Assembly (NCBI GenBank): GCA_026990035.1
Contig: JALSIM010000009.1
Span: forward strand, 185,709-249,708
DNA from: Alphaproteobacteria bacterium
GTDB lineage: Bacteria; Pseudomonadota; Alphaproteobacteria; Geminicoccales; Geminicoccaceae
DNA length: 64,000 nucleotides
Direction: 5' to 3'
The position numbers were made by a program, and so were the translations under genes. The notes beneath the pieces are model-generated. The model had not been told where the DNA came from. It saw only the letters and a list, made by a program, of their open reading frames with translations, and made no database searches. Below are positions 18,344 to 29,067 of the stretch, piece by piece (within the stretch, counting starts at the first letter, position 1; each line of letters begins with the position of its first letter).

Positions 18344-19079
18344 GAGGGAAACCGTCGCCCGCCTCGAACGGGCCGGCCTGTGGGCCTGGCCGCCGGCGGA
18401 GACGGCCTCGATCGCGGGCTGGCTGATGCGGGCCGGCGGGGCCGCGAGCCGCCGCCTCAATTCGGTCGCCACCCTGACCTTCGAGGAGGGCGCCGATCCC
18501 GCGAAAGCCGTCCGGCAGGCCGAGGAATGGTACGCTGCGCGCGGCCTTCCGGCCTGCTTCCATCTGACGGAGGTGGCCATGCCCGAGGGGCTCGACGGGC
18601 TTCTCGCGGCCCGCGGCTACCGGCTCCTGACACCCACCGAAGTGCGGCTGCGGCCGCTCGGCGAGGAGATTCCGCCGGCGGCGGGGATCACGCTGGAGAC
18701 CCGCCCGCGGGCCGGCTTCGCGAGCGTCATCGCCGAGCCCCACCGGGATGCGCGGTCGCGGGCCGAGCGGGCCGCCGTCTTCGCCCGGATCCGCAGACCG
18801 CACGTGTTCGCGGTCGATTTCCGCGACGGCATCGCGGCGGCGGGCGGGGTCTGCGTGGTGACCGAGGGGATCGCCGTCGTCCACAGCATGCGCACCCGCC
18901 CCGAATATCGCCGGCAGGGCCGGGCGCGCGCGGTGCTGGCGCGGCTGCTCGCCTGGGGTGCGGCGATGGGGGCACGGGAGGCGATGCTCCAGGTGGAGCT
19001 GGCCAATCGACCCGCCCGCCGCCTCTACGCGAGCTTCGGTTTCGCCCCGATCTACCGCTACCACTACCGGCAGCGCTAG
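18336..19079 (+). CDS. GNAT family N-acetyltransferase (start codon non-canonical or uncertain)
   Basis: About 247 residues. The N-terminal part (RLERAGLWAWPP, then GWLMRAGG and RRLNSV) matches a GNAT subfamily in which this region is conserved, so translation must begin upstream of it. In frame I find no ATG, GTG or TTG between about 18210 and that region. The best candidate is CTG at 18336, 7 nt after GGGAGGAAC. The only alternative is an ATG at 18207, which would overlap the MFS gene by 137 bp. The C-terminal domain has the acetyl-CoA loop RRQGRARAVL and ELANRPARRLYASFGF. The acceptor substrate is unknown. Confidence 0.75.
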   Translation: MARRETVARLERAGLWAWPPAETASIAGWLMRAGGAASRRLNSVATLTFEEGADPAKAVRQAEEWYAARGLPACFHLTEVAMPEGLDGLLAARGYRLLTPTEVRLRPLGEEIPPAAGITLETRPRAGFASVIAEPHRDARSRAERAAVFARIRRPHVFAVDFRDGIAAAGGVCVVTEGIAVVHSMRTRPEYRRQGRARAVLARLLAWGAAMGAREAMLQVELANRPARRLYASFGFAPIYRYHYRQR

Positions 19080-19088
19080 GACCGGGGG

Positions 19089-19550
19089 TCAGCCGGCCGT
19101 CTCCTTCTCCCAGCGGGCGGCGGCGGCATCGTCCGATTCCCTGGCTTCGACCCAGCGCGCGCCGCGATCGGTCTCCTCCAGCTTCCAGAAGGGGGCTTTG
19201 GTCTTGAGCCAGTCGATGAGAAAGGCGCAGGCCTCGAGGGCGGCGGCGCGATGGGCGCTGGCGGTGGCCACGAGGACGATGGGCTCGCCCGGCTCCATCC
19301 GCCCGTAGCGATGGATCACGAGACAGTCCTGGAGCGGCCAGCGGCGCCGGGCTTCGGCCTCGATCTCGGCCAGCTTGCGTTCGGTCATCCCGGGATAGTG
19401 TTCGAGGGTCAGCGCCCGGATCCGCAGCTCCCCGACCCGGTCCCGCACCCGCCCGAGGAAGGTGGCGATGCCGCCGACATCCTGGCGGTCGGTGGTGAAA
19501 CGGGCGATCTCCGCCGCCGGATCGAAGGGTTCCCCGAGCAGCCGGATCAC
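19089..19550 (-). CDS. moaE: Molybdopterin synthase catalytic subunit MoaE
   Basis: A 153-residue subunit that with MoaD converts cyclic pyranopterin monophosphate to molybdopterin. Family segments are GGIATFLGRVRD, LTLEHYPGMTE, VIHRYGRMEPGE and FLIDWLKTKAPFWKLE, with the active-site lysines in the last. It starts 4 bp after moaD, so the pair is surely co-expressed and probably continues from uvrC-pgsA. Confidence 0.95.
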   Translation of the reverse strand: MIRLLGEPFDPAAEIARFTTDRQDVGGIATFLGRVRDRVGELRIRALTLEHYPGMTERKLAEIEAEARRRWPLQDCLVIHRYGRMEPGEPIVLVATASAHRAAALEACAFLIDWLKTKAPFWKLEETDRGARWVEARESDDAAAARWEKETAG

Positions 19551-19554
19551 CGCC

Positions 19555-19806
19555 TCAGCCTCCGGTGACCGGCGGGAAGAACGCGACCTCGCGGGCGCCC
19601 TCGAGGGGCGTGTCGTCCTCCGCGTACTCCTGATCGACGGCGCAGCGCACCACCCCCGGCGCCGCCAGCACCTCGCCGAAGCGCGGATGCCGGTCCGCCA
19701 GCCAGTGCTTGAGATCGGCCACGCAGTGCACCTCCGGCGGCGGCTCCACCTCCTCCTCCGCCAGTCCGGTACGCTGTCGCAGCCAGGCGAAATAGCGCAG
19801 TTTCAT
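19555..19806 (-). CDS. moaD: Molybdopterin synthase sulfur carrier subunit MoaD
   Basis: An 83-residue ubiquitin-like sulfur carrier that ends in the required Gly-Gly (FFPPVTGG), the site of thiocarboxylation. The start YFAWLRQRTGLAEEEV is typical of MoaD. The acidic DDTPL segment before the end is conserved. It sits between pgsA and moaE, 25 bp after pgsA, an arrangement common in alphaproteobacteria. Confidence 0.93.
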   Translation of the reverse strand: MKLRYFAWLRQRTGLAEEEVEPPPEVHCVADLKHWLADRHPRFGEVLAAPGVVRCAVDQEYAEDDTPLEGAREVAFFPPVTGG

Positions 19807-19831
19807 GATCCGGTTCCGAGGCTGCCGCGGT

Positions 19832-20428
19832 TCAGCTCTTCGAGGTGGCGCTGCCGGCGGTCCCGAGCCGCCCCTCCTCGCCGTTCTTCATCATATGGCC
19901 GAGGCCGGCCCGCAGATAGTCGTAGCCGGTCACCAGGGTGAGGATCGCGGCCCCCCACAGGCCCCACCAGCCGATCGCCTGGAGCGGCAGCCAGGCGGGT
20001 CCGGCGTCGCCCACCAGCAGCAGGCCGATGGCGACCATCTGCACCGCCGTCTTCCATTTGGCGAGCCGGCTCACCGGCAGGCCGACGCTCACCTCGGCCA
20101 TGTATTCCCGGAGGCCGGAAACGGTGATCTCGCGCAGGACGATGACCAGCGCCGGCAGCAGCGGGGCGCGGTCGAAGCCGACCAGCATGACCACCGTCGC
20201 CGCCACCAGCAGCTTGTCGGCCACCGGATCGAGCCAGCGGCCGAAGGGCGACTGCATCTGCCAGGACCGGGCCAGATAGCCGTCCACATAGTCGGTGGTG
20301 GCGGCGATCAGGAACAGCGACGCCGCCAGCCAGCGTGCCCAGGGGGCGTCGATGTAGAACATGCCGAGGATCAGCGGCACCAGGAGGACGCGGCTCACGG
20401 TCAGGATGTTGGGAGCGGTTGTCAGCAT
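19832..20428 (-). CDS. pgsA: CDP-diacylglycerol--glycerol-3-phosphate 3-phosphatidyltransferase
   Basis: A 198-residue membrane enzyme making phosphatidylglycerophosphate, the precursor of phosphatidylglycerol and cardiolipin. The CDP-alcohol phosphotransferase motif is complete: D46-x2-D49-G50-x2-A53-R54-x8-G63-x3-D67-x3-D71. The start NILTVSRVLLVPLI is typical of PgsA. The ATG at 20428 overlaps the uvrC stop by 7 bp, so translation is coupled. Confidence 0.95.
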   Translation of the reverse strand: MLTTAPNILTVSRVLLVPLILGMFYIDAPWARWLAASLFLIAATTDYVDGYLARSWQMQSPFGRWLDPVADKLLVAATVVMLVGFDRAPLLPALVIVLREITVSGLREYMAEVSVGLPVSRLAKWKTAVQMVAIGLLLVGDAGPAWLPLQAIGWWGLWGAAILTLVTGYDYLRAGLGHMMKNGEEGRLGTAGSATSKS

Positions 20429-22326
20429 GAGGCTCGTCCCCAGCCGCCGTCGTGGAAGTGATCGTAGATGGTGCGCGCCAGCACCCGGCTGATCCCGGGC
20501 ACCCGCTCGAGATCCTCGAGACCCGCCTGTTCGACCCCGCGTGCCGAGCCGAAATGATGGAGCAGCGCCCGCTTGCGGGCCGGTCCCACCCCGGGGATGC
20601 GATCGAGCCGCGAGCGCCCCAGCGACCGGCTCCGTTTGCCCCGGTGCGCGGCGATGACGAACCGGTGAGCTTCGTCGCGCAGCCGCTGGAGAAGGTACAG
20701 AACGGGGTCGCGGGGGTCCAGCGCGAAGGGCTCGCGGCCGGGTAGAAAGAAACGCTCGCGACCCGCGTCCCGCTCCGGACCCTTGGCCACCCCGAGCACC
20801 GGCAGATCGGCGAGACCGAGCCGTTCCAGGACCGACCGCGCCGCCCCGAGCTGGCCGGCGCCGCCGTCGATCACCAGGAGATCCGGCCAGCTCGCCGCCC
20901 GGCGTCCCGGATCTTCCCGCACCGCACGGGCGAAGCGGCGCTCGAGCACCTCCCGCAGCATCGCGCAATCGTCGCCCCGCGCCGCCGCCGGATCGCGGAT
21001 CGTGAAGGTACGGTAGGCCTTGCGCTCGAAGCCCTCGGGACCGAAGACGACGAAGGCCCCCACCGCATGGCGGCCCTGGAGGTGGCTGTTGTCGTAGATC
21101 TCGATGCGTCGCGGCGGTGCCGGGAGGCCGAGCCGCTCGGCGAGGGCCGCGAGCAGCTCCTGCTGGCGGGTCCGATCGGCGAGCCGGCGCGCCAACGCCG
21201 TCTCCGCGTTTTCGCGGGCGATGCGCAGGAGCTGGCGGCGCTCGCCACGGCGCGGCAGGACGAGTTCGACGCGGCGCCCGGCACGCTGCGAGAGGGCTTC
21301 CGCCAGGAGCGCGGGCTCGGGCGGCGGATCGGAAACCAGCACCAGCCGCGGCGGGCTGCGGTCGGCATAGAACTGAGCGAGGAAGGCGGCCAGGATCTCG
21401 CCCCGCGAGGCCTCCTGGGCATGGGCCGGATAGTAGGCGCGATTGCCGTAGTTGCGGCCGTCCCGGTAGAAGAACACCTGAACGCAGGCCTGACCGCCCT
21501 CGACCGCCACGGCGACGACATCGGCATCGGCGGTGGACCGCAGATTGATGCCCTGCCGGCTCTGGACGTGGGCGAGCGCCTTGAGCCGGTCGCGCAGGAC
21601 CGCCGCTTCCTCGAAATCCAGCCGCTCGGCGGCCGCGTGCATGGCCGCCGAGAGCTGCTCCTGGACCTCGCGCGAGCGGCCGCAAAGGAAGGCCCGCACC
21701 TGCTCCACGAGGGCCGCGTATTCGGCTTCGCCGATCCGCCCCACGCAGGGGGCGCTGCAGCGCTTGATCTGGTACTGCAGGCAGGGGCGCGTGCGATTGG
21801 CGAAGATGCTGTCCGGACAGCTCCGCAGGGGAAAAGCGCGCAGGAGAACACCCAGGGTCTCGTCGACCGCCCCTGCGGAGGCGAAGGGTCCCCAGTATTC
21901 GCAACCCTTCTCGCGGGCGCCGCGATGCTTGCCGAGCAGCGGGAAGGGGTGGTCGCGCCGCAGGCAGATGTAGGGAAAGCTCTTGTCGTCGCGCAGCAGG
22001 ATGTTGAAGGGCGGGCGATGCCGCTTGACGAGATTGGCCTCGAGCAGCAGCGCCTCCACCTCGCTGCCGGTGGTCACGAACTCCATGGAGCGAGTCAGCG
22101 CCACCATCCGCCTGAGGCGTGCGCTCAGGGTCTCCGGCCGGGTGTAGGCGACCACCCGTCTGCGGAGCGATTTGGCCTTGCCCACATAGAGCATCTCGCC
22201 GCGTTCGCCGAGCATCCGGTAGACGCCGGGCTGGTGGGGCAGGCTCGGGAGCACCGCCCGGATCGCCTCCACCCCGCGCGGCGCCGGGCCGTTCCTCCAC
22301 CGTTCCGCCACCGCTCCCGTCGCCAT
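20422..22326 (-). CDS. uvrC: Excinuclease ABC subunit C
   Basis: A 634-residue endonuclease making both incisions in nucleotide excision repair. The N-terminal GIY-YIG domain has PGVYRMLGERGEMLYVGKAK. A UVR (UvrB-interacting) domain lies near residues 200-240. The C-terminal RNase H-like nuclease contains VIDGGAGQLGAA. Two helix-hairpin-helix units end the protein (IPGVGPARKRALL and VPGISRVLARTI). The ATG at 22326 is chosen because longer in-frame extensions run into the preceding gene. Confidence 0.96.
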   Translation of the reverse strand: MATGAVAERWRNGPAPRGVEAIRAVLPSLPHQPGVYRMLGERGEMLYVGKAKSLRRRVVAYTRPETLSARLRRMVALTRSMEFVTTGSEVEALLLEANLVKRHRPPFNILLRDDKSFPYICLRRDHPFPLLGKHRGAREKGCEYWGPFASAGAVDETLGVLLRAFPLRSCPDSIFANRTRPCLQYQIKRCSAPCVGRIGEAEYAALVEQVRAFLCGRSREVQEQLSAAMHAAAERLDFEEAAVLRDRLKALAHVQSRQGINLRSTADADVVAVAVEGGQACVQVFFYRDGRNYGNRAYYPAHAQEASRGEILAAFLAQFYADRSPPRLVLVSDPPPEPALLAEALSQRAGRRVELVLPRRGERRQLLRIARENAETALARRLADRTRQQELLAALAERLGLPAPPRRIEIYDNSHLQGRHAVGAFVVFGPEGFERKAYRTFTIRDPAAARGDDCAMLREVLERRFARAVREDPGRRAASWPDLLVIDGGAGQLGAARSVLERLGLADLPVLGVAKGPERDAGRERFFLPGREPFALDPRDPVLYLLQRLRDEAHRFVIAAHRGKRSRSLGRSRLDRIPGVGPARKRALLHHFGSARGVEQAGLEDLERVPGISRVLARTIYDHFHDGGWGRASC

Positions 22327-22361
22327 CCGGTTTCCCGCCTCCGTGCTCGCGCCGCGTCCCT

Positions 22362-23534
22362 TCAGACCAGCCACATGCGCTCGCGGGCGAGCCGTCGGCG
22401 CAGCGGCGGCAACGCCGCGACCGCCCGGATCGCCCCGCTGCGCACCGGCCGCAGCCAGAGGGCTTCCGAGGAGAAGATACGATTGAGACCGTCGGTCATC
22501 CAGATGCGCTGCTGATTGGCCCACCAGCGGGCCCGCTCGTAGCGCAGCAGCAGATCCGCCCCGCCCGGATCCTCGCCGCGACGGGCGGCCCGGGCCAGGG
22601 CCGCGGCGAGCTCGGCGATGTCGGCCACCGCCATGTTGAACCCCTGGGCATGGATGGGGTGGACGCCGTGGGCGGCGTCACCGATCAGGGCCAGCCGCGG
22701 GGCCACGTAGCGCCGGGCATGCTGGGCTCCGAGCGGCCAGACGCCGATCGCGCTCGTCAGTCGGAGCCCACCCAGCAGGCCTTCGGTCTCCTCGGCGAGC
22801 CGGCGCAGGAGCGCCGTCTCGCCCTCGGCGACCAGACGCCGCGCCGCCCCCTCCGGCTCGACCCAGGTCACCCCGCTCCGGCCCTCCGGCAGCGGCAGCA
22901 GCGCGAGCGGCCCCTCGGGGCGCATCCATTCGTAGACCGTCCGTCGGTGCGGCCGCTGGTGGGCGACGACGAAGCCGATCGCCGCCTGCCGGTAGCTCCA
23001 GGCATCGAGCCGGATGCCGGCGAGCTCGCGCAGCCGCGAGCCGCGGCCGTCGGCGCCGATCACGAGACGGCTGGCGATGCGGCTGCCGTCGGCGAGCTGC
23101 AGGAGCCGGACCCGGCCGTTCCGTTCCAGCCCCACGAGCCGGTTTTCGAACCGCCGGGGCGGGGCCTCCAGCGCCGCCACGGCCTCGGCGAGCGCCCCTC
23201 GTAGCGCCCCGTGTTCGACCCCGTAGGCGAAGGGGAGGCCGTCCAGGTCCCCCATGTCGGTGACGAGGCCGGCACCGCCCGGACGTTCGCGCACCCGGAC
23301 CGCCTCCACGGGGCAGGTGACGGGGGCGAGGAACGGCCAGAGGCCGACCCGTTCGGCGATCTCGCGGGTGCTGCGCACGAGGGCGAGGTTGCGCCCGTCG
23401 GCCGGGATCCCGGCCGCCGCCACCGGCTGCGGATCGACGATGGCGAGACGCCAGCCCTGACCGGCGAGCGCCCGGGCGAGGAACAGGCCGCTGTGGCCGC
23501 CGCCGACGATGGTGATGTCGAATTCCCGGATCAT
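22362..23534 (-). CDS. UbiH/UbiF/COQ6-family FAD-dependent monooxygenase
   Basis: A 390-residue flavoprotein of the ubiquinone-biosynthesis hydroxylase family. ITIVGGGHSGLFLARAL near residue 8 binds the FAD ADP, VIGADGRGSRLREL is the DG motif near residue 160, and LIGDAAHGVHPIHAQGFNM is the GD motif that closes FAD binding. It likely hydroxylates the ubiquinone ring, but which position cannot be told, and alphaproteobacteria use UbiH, UbiM or UbiL in different mixes. It lies between uvrC and rpoH2, with a terminator separating it from rpoH2. Confidence 0.88.
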   Translation of the reverse strand: MIREFDITIVGGGHSGLFLARALAGQGWRLAIVDPQPVAAAGIPADGRNLALVRSTREIAERVGLWPFLAPVTCPVEAVRVRERPGGAGLVTDMGDLDGLPFAYGVEHGALRGALAEAVAALEAPPRRFENRLVGLERNGRVRLLQLADGSRIASRLVIGADGRGSRLRELAGIRLDAWSYRQAAIGFVVAHQRPHRRTVYEWMRPEGPLALLPLPEGRSGVTWVEPEGAARRLVAEGETALLRRLAEETEGLLGGLRLTSAIGVWPLGAQHARRYVAPRLALIGDAAHGVHPIHAQGFNMAVADIAELAAALARAARRGEDPGGADLLLRYERARWWANQQRIWMTDGLNRIFSSEALWLRPVRSGAIRAVAALPPLRRRLARERMWLV

Positions 23535-23556
23535 GGTCCCTGCTGTGCAACGGAAA

Positions 23557-23578
23557 GGGGCGCCCGTAAAGGCGCCCC
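23557..23578 (-). terminator. rpoH2 intrinsic terminator
   Basis: GGGGCGCC and GGCGCCCC form an 8-bp perfect stem with a 6-nt loop, followed by TTTCC on the minus strand, 35 nt after the rpoH2 stop. It separates rpoH2 from the hydroxylase gene. Confidence 0.6.
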
Positions 23579-23612
23579 GGCGATCTTCCGGCTCGCGGCC
23601 GCCGCCCCGCCG

Positions 23613-24509
<897 letters not shown>

Positions 24510-24579
24510 GATGCCTCCGACGTTCCTCGCTCCGCGGAACGACCACCCGACCATCGGACGATCCTTTCCCCGGTATCCC

Positions 24580-24609
24580 ATTATACGCAAATTTCATTGC
24601 GCGGGATCA
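24580..24609 (-). promoter_or_regulatory. rpoH2 promoter, ECF11 (RpoE/ChrR)-like -35 with a TATAAT -10
   Basis: On the minus strand TGATCC (24604-24609) is followed after 18 nt by TATAAT (24580-24585). The -35 element and spacing match the Rhodobacter RpoE (ECF11, ChrR-controlled) consensus, TGATCC with an 18-nt spacer, while TATAAT is a perfect sigma70 -10. The predicted leader is about 64 nt. Confidence 0.5.
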
Positions 24610-24742
24610 CCCTTTCACACGAAAAGGTTACCCGGACCACCGGGGATCGCGGAACGATCGGACCTTCGCACAGGGCCCTTACGCGGCATCCCCCATGCCG
24701 ATTAAATTTTCGTAAACTGACAGAATGTCGCGGATCGGCCCG

Positions 24743-25845
<1,103 letters not shown>

Positions 25846-25852
<7 letters not shown>

Positions 25853-26628
25853 CCTTCCGTACCTCCCCGGGCCCGCGTTCCGAGGCGAGCGGCGAAACGC
25901 AGCCGCACGTAATCGGCGATCCACCCGCCCCGCTCGTCGCAAAGGGCCGGGCGCAGGAGCTCGACCACCTCGGCACGGGCGGCCGGGCGCTCCGCCTCCG
26001 GCAGAACGGCGAACAGCGGCCCGGCGAAGGTGTCGAGCCAGCCGGTCATCCCGGTCGGCAGGGCGGTGGGACGGGGGATCAGGGCGAGCTCGCGGATTTC
26101 GAACCCGTGCCGCTCGAGCTTTTCCCGCCAGCCCGCCGGGCTCGGGAAATACCAGGGCAGGACCGTCCGGCCGTCGATGCCGTGGCGCTCCAGCATCGCC
26201 AGGAGGGCGGTGACGATGGCCGCGACGTTGCCGAAGCCGCCGAACTCGCCGACGAACCGGCCGCCGGGAAGCAGCGCCCGCGCCACCCCCGCCACCACCG
26301 CGTCGGGATCGCGTTTCATCCAGTGGATCGCGGCATTGGAGAAGACGGCGTGGAACCGTTCGCGGAAAGGCAGGGCGAAGGCGTCCACCAGTTCCACCGC
26401 GAGCCCCCGTTCCCGGGCCGCCCGCACCATGTCCGGGGCGTGATCGACGCCCAGGACCTCGGCCCCGGCGGCCCGGATCTCGGCCGTCAGGGCGCCGTCG
26501 CCGCAGCCCAGATCGAGGATCCGCTCGCCCGGCTTCGGATCGAGCAAAGCCAGGACCGGCCGCCCGAGCTCCGAGACGAACCGGGCGTTCCTCGCATATC
26601 CTTCGGCCTGCCAGATCTGGCCCTGCAT
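25846..26628 (-). CDS. Class I SAM-dependent methyltransferase, trans-aconitate-methyltransferase-like
   Basis: 260 residues. SAM-binding motif I is [15 protein letters not shown] near residue 37, motif II region [14 protein letters not shown], then [11 protein letters not shown] and [13 protein letters not shown]. The W-rich start ([16 protein letters not shown]) and overall layout resemble Tam-like small-molecule methyltransferases. The substrate is unknown. It is co-transcribed with mtnA (7-bp overlap) and might use SAM whose by-products feed other cycles; a direct link to methylthioadenosine salvage is only inference. Confidence 0.85.
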
Positions 26629-26692
26629 CCGTGCCTCCGTTCACCCTCCGGGCATAGCATCGCCGCGGTCCGCTGGCAAAAGTTCGCGAGGC

Positions 26693-26721
26693 TTGGCAGG
26701 AGGAAATACCTATGATATAGG
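26693..26721 (+). promoter_or_regulatory. Putative promoter of the GH19/endolysin-like gene
   Basis: TTGGCA (26693-26698) and TATAGG (26716-26721) with a 17-nt spacer, in a locally AT-rich patch, about 26 nt before the expected leader of the gene at 26754. Confidence 0.35.
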
Positions 26722-26753
26722 ACCAAAGACGGAAATGTTCCGGAGTTGGGGTG

Positions 26754-27593
26754 ATGGCGAAGATCCTGCGACGCGGTGCCCGGGGCGAGGCGGTGGAACG
26801 GTTGCAGCGGCTCCTGCGCGAGCACGGGTTTCCGACCGGCCGGATCGACGGCCGCTTCGGCCCCGCGACCGAGGCGGCGCTGCTCGCCTTCCAGCGCGCC
26901 AACGGCCTCCTCGCCGACGGCATCGCCGGCCCGCTGACCTGGCAGGCCCTCGATCTCGGCGAGAACACCGCTCCGGCCGACGCCACCCTGCAGGCGACCG
27001 TCGAGATCGTCGCCGAGATGTTCCCCTATACGCGGCTCGACACCATCGCCGCCCATCTGCCGCTGGTGCTCGACGGGCTGCGCGGTTTCGGTCTCGTGGA
27101 GAAGCCGATGGTGCTCGCGGCCCTGGCCACCATCCGGGCCGAGAGCGAGAGTTTCGAACCGGTCGAGGAGCTGCCCTCGCGCTTCAACAGCTCGCCCGGC
27201 GGCCATCCCTTCGATCTCTACGACCACCGCACCGATCTCGGCAACCGCGGGCCGCGCGACGGCGAGCGCTACCGCGGGCGGGGCTTCGTCCAGCTCACGG
27301 GCCGGGCCAATTACGAGACCATCGGCCGCAGTCTCGGCCTCGGCATGGAGCTCGTCTTCGCCCCCCAGCGGGCCAACGAGCCGGTGCTGGCGGCGCGCAT
27401 CCTGGCCGCCTTCCTGGCCGCCCGCCGCCTGCCGCTGAAGGCCGCCCTGCTGGAGGGCGATCTCGCCCGCGCCCGTCGTCTCGTGAACGGCGGCACCCAT
27501 GGTCTCGAGCGTTTCGCCGACGCCTATCGGATCGGCGATCGGCTGATCGCCGATCCGGTCTGGGGCGGCGGCGCGGTGGCGCGCGCCGCCTAG
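26754..27593 (+). CDS. Peptidoglycan-binding protein with GH19 chitinase/endolysin-like domain
   Basis: 279 residues. The N-terminal peptidoglycan-binding domain (about 5-65) reads [20 protein letters not shown] and [20 protein letters not shown]. The catalytic domain (about 85-270) follows GH19/phage endolysin layout: [17 protein letters not shown] with candidate general-acid Glu residues, [23 protein letters not shown] and [13 protein letters not shown]. It should cleave peptidoglycan or chitin-like glycans. There is no clear signal peptide. The ATG at 26754, with GGAG upstream, is preferred over the adjacent GTG. It sits on the opposite strand between mtnA and mtnK. No phage genes are nearby. 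Confidence 0.85.
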   Translation: MAKILRRGARGEAVERLQRLLREHGFPTGRIDGRFGPATEAALLAFQRANGLLADGIAGPLTWQALDLGENTAPADATLQATVEIVAEMFPYTRLDTIAAHLPLVLDGLRGFGLVEKPMVLAALATIRAESESFEPVEELPSRFNSSPGGHPFDLYDHRTDLGNRGPRDGERYRGRGFVQLTGRANYETIGRSLGLGMELVFAPQRANEPVLAARILAAFLAARRLPLKAALLEGDLARARRLVNGGTHGLERFADAYRIGDRLIADPVWGGGAVARAA

Positions 27594-28882
27594 CCGCCGG
27601 TCCGCCCCCGCCACCGCTCGAAGAGCTGGCGGGCCCGGGCGGTGACATCGGCGATCTCCCCGAAACTCTCCCGGTGGACGATCAGTTCGCGGGCGAGGGC
27701 GAGATTGAGACGTTCGCAGGCGGCCCGGAGATCGGGATCCTCGATCCGCTCCATGTCGGCGTTGTGGGCGAGGCCGAGGGTGCGGCGGATCATCGAGGTG
27801 CCGGCGTAGCCCAGGGAATCGACGAAGACGCTCCGCAGGAACCGCCTCTGCGCGGCGTGGAAGACCCGCTCCCCCTCGCCGTCGGCGAACAGTTCCGGCG
27901 GATAGGCGTCGCCGGTGCGGTGATTTTCCCAGAGCTCGAGGAAGCGGCTCTCGAAGCCGCCCCAGACCGCTTCCACCATGTCCAGCAGCCAGGTGCGGTA
28001 GCCGTCGCGCTCGCCGGGCGTCCGCTCGTGGCCGGCCTGGCTGAAATGGCACAGCAGGAGATTGCCGATCAGCTTGCCGACGTCGAAGCCCATCGGCCCG
28101 AAGAAGGCGAATTCGGGGTCGATGACCTTGGTCTCCTCTTCGGTGACCATGATCGAGCCGGTGTGCAGATCGCCGTGCAGCAGCGCCTGGGTGTCGCTCA
28201 TGAACCGGTGCTTGAGCTCGGAGACCGCCGCCTTGAGGGCGCCGTCGGCGCGGATCGCGGCGGCGTCGGCGTCGAGCTGGGGACTGGTCCAGCGGTTGCG
28301 CTCGCTCACCCGGTAGGGATCGGTGAAGATCAGATCCTCGGTGATCTTGCAGAGCTCGATGTTGGCACAGAAGCGGGCCACGAGCTTCTTCTTCTCGCCC
28401 GCCGTCAGGGCGAAGTCCGAGGTGAAGAACAGGGTGTTGGCGAGATAGGCGGTGATGTGATCGGCGAAATGCGGGTAGATGCGGCCCTCGATCGTGCCGT
28501 AGCGCATGATGATGTGCGGGCTGAGCCGCTCCATGGCGATCAGATAGAGGGTGGGATCGTAATGATGGATCTCCGGCATCCAGGGCTGGGCGTGGCGGGC
28601 CTGGACGACGCTCGCCTCGTACTCGAAGAAGGCCCGCTCCAACGGCAACGGCCAGCTCTCCCCGACCAGCCGCACATAGGGCAGGGCCTGCTTCACGCAG
28701 AGATCGCCGGCCGGCCCTTCGACGATGAACACCAGATTGAGATTGCCGTCGCCGACCTCGCGCACCCGCCAGTCGGCCGCGGTGCCGCCGAGGCGGGCGG
28801 CGAGCGCGGGCACCTCGGCCAGGTATCCGGCGAGGCTCCGCTCGTCGAGCGCACGATAGTCCGGGGGTGTGGCGATGCTCAC
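27590..28882 (-). CDS. mtnK: S-methyl-5-thioribose kinase
   Basis: A 430-residue kinase that phosphorylates methylthioribose to methylthioribose-1-phosphate, the MtnA substrate. The APH/choline-kinase fold is clear: nucleotide loop VGDGNLNLVF (43-52), catalytic HGDLHTGS (from His236) and metal-binding IDPEFAFFGPMGFD (from 254). Use of MtnK implies that methylthioadenosine is first cut by a nucleosidase rather than a phosphorylase. The end overlaps the convergent endolysin-like gene by 4 bp. Confidence 0.95.
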   Translation of the reverse strand: MSIATPPDYRALDERSLAGYLAEVPALAARLGGTAADWRVREVGDGNLNLVFIVEGPAGDLCVKQALPYVRLVGESWPLPLERAFFEYEASVVQARHAQPWMPEIHHYDPTLYLIAMERLSPHIIMRYGTIEGRIYPHFADHITAYLANTLFFTSDFALTAGEKKKLVARFCANIELCKITEDLIFTDPYRVSERNRWTSPQLDADAAAIRADGALKAAVSELKHRFMSDTQALLHGDLHTGSIMVTEEETKVIDPEFAFFGPMGFDVGKLIGNLLLCHFSQAGHERTPGERDGYRTWLLDMVEAVWGGFESRFLELWENHRTGDAYPPELFADGEGERVFHAAQRRFLRSVFVDSLGYAGTSMIRRTLGLAHNADMERIEDPDLRAACERLNLALARELIVHRESFGEIADVTARARQLFERWRGRTGG

Positions 28883-29067
28883 CTCGTCTCTCCGCTGAAC
28901 CTGGTTCTCTCCACCGACCCTGGGTCTTTCCGGGCCGCCGCCCGGCGGGTTCTGGATAGCAGTTCGCGGCGTTCTGTCGAGCCGCCGGCGGCGCGGGGCT
29001 GGATGCCGGGGCGGGTTTCTGACATGTTCCTTCCACCCCGGAGTTGAACATCAAGGCGGACCCGCCC

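Noticed and set aside
24702..24717. A second CtrA-like site, TTAA-N7-TAAAC
   Set aside because: It has a mismatch in the key half-site and lies downstream of mtnA rather than before a gene.
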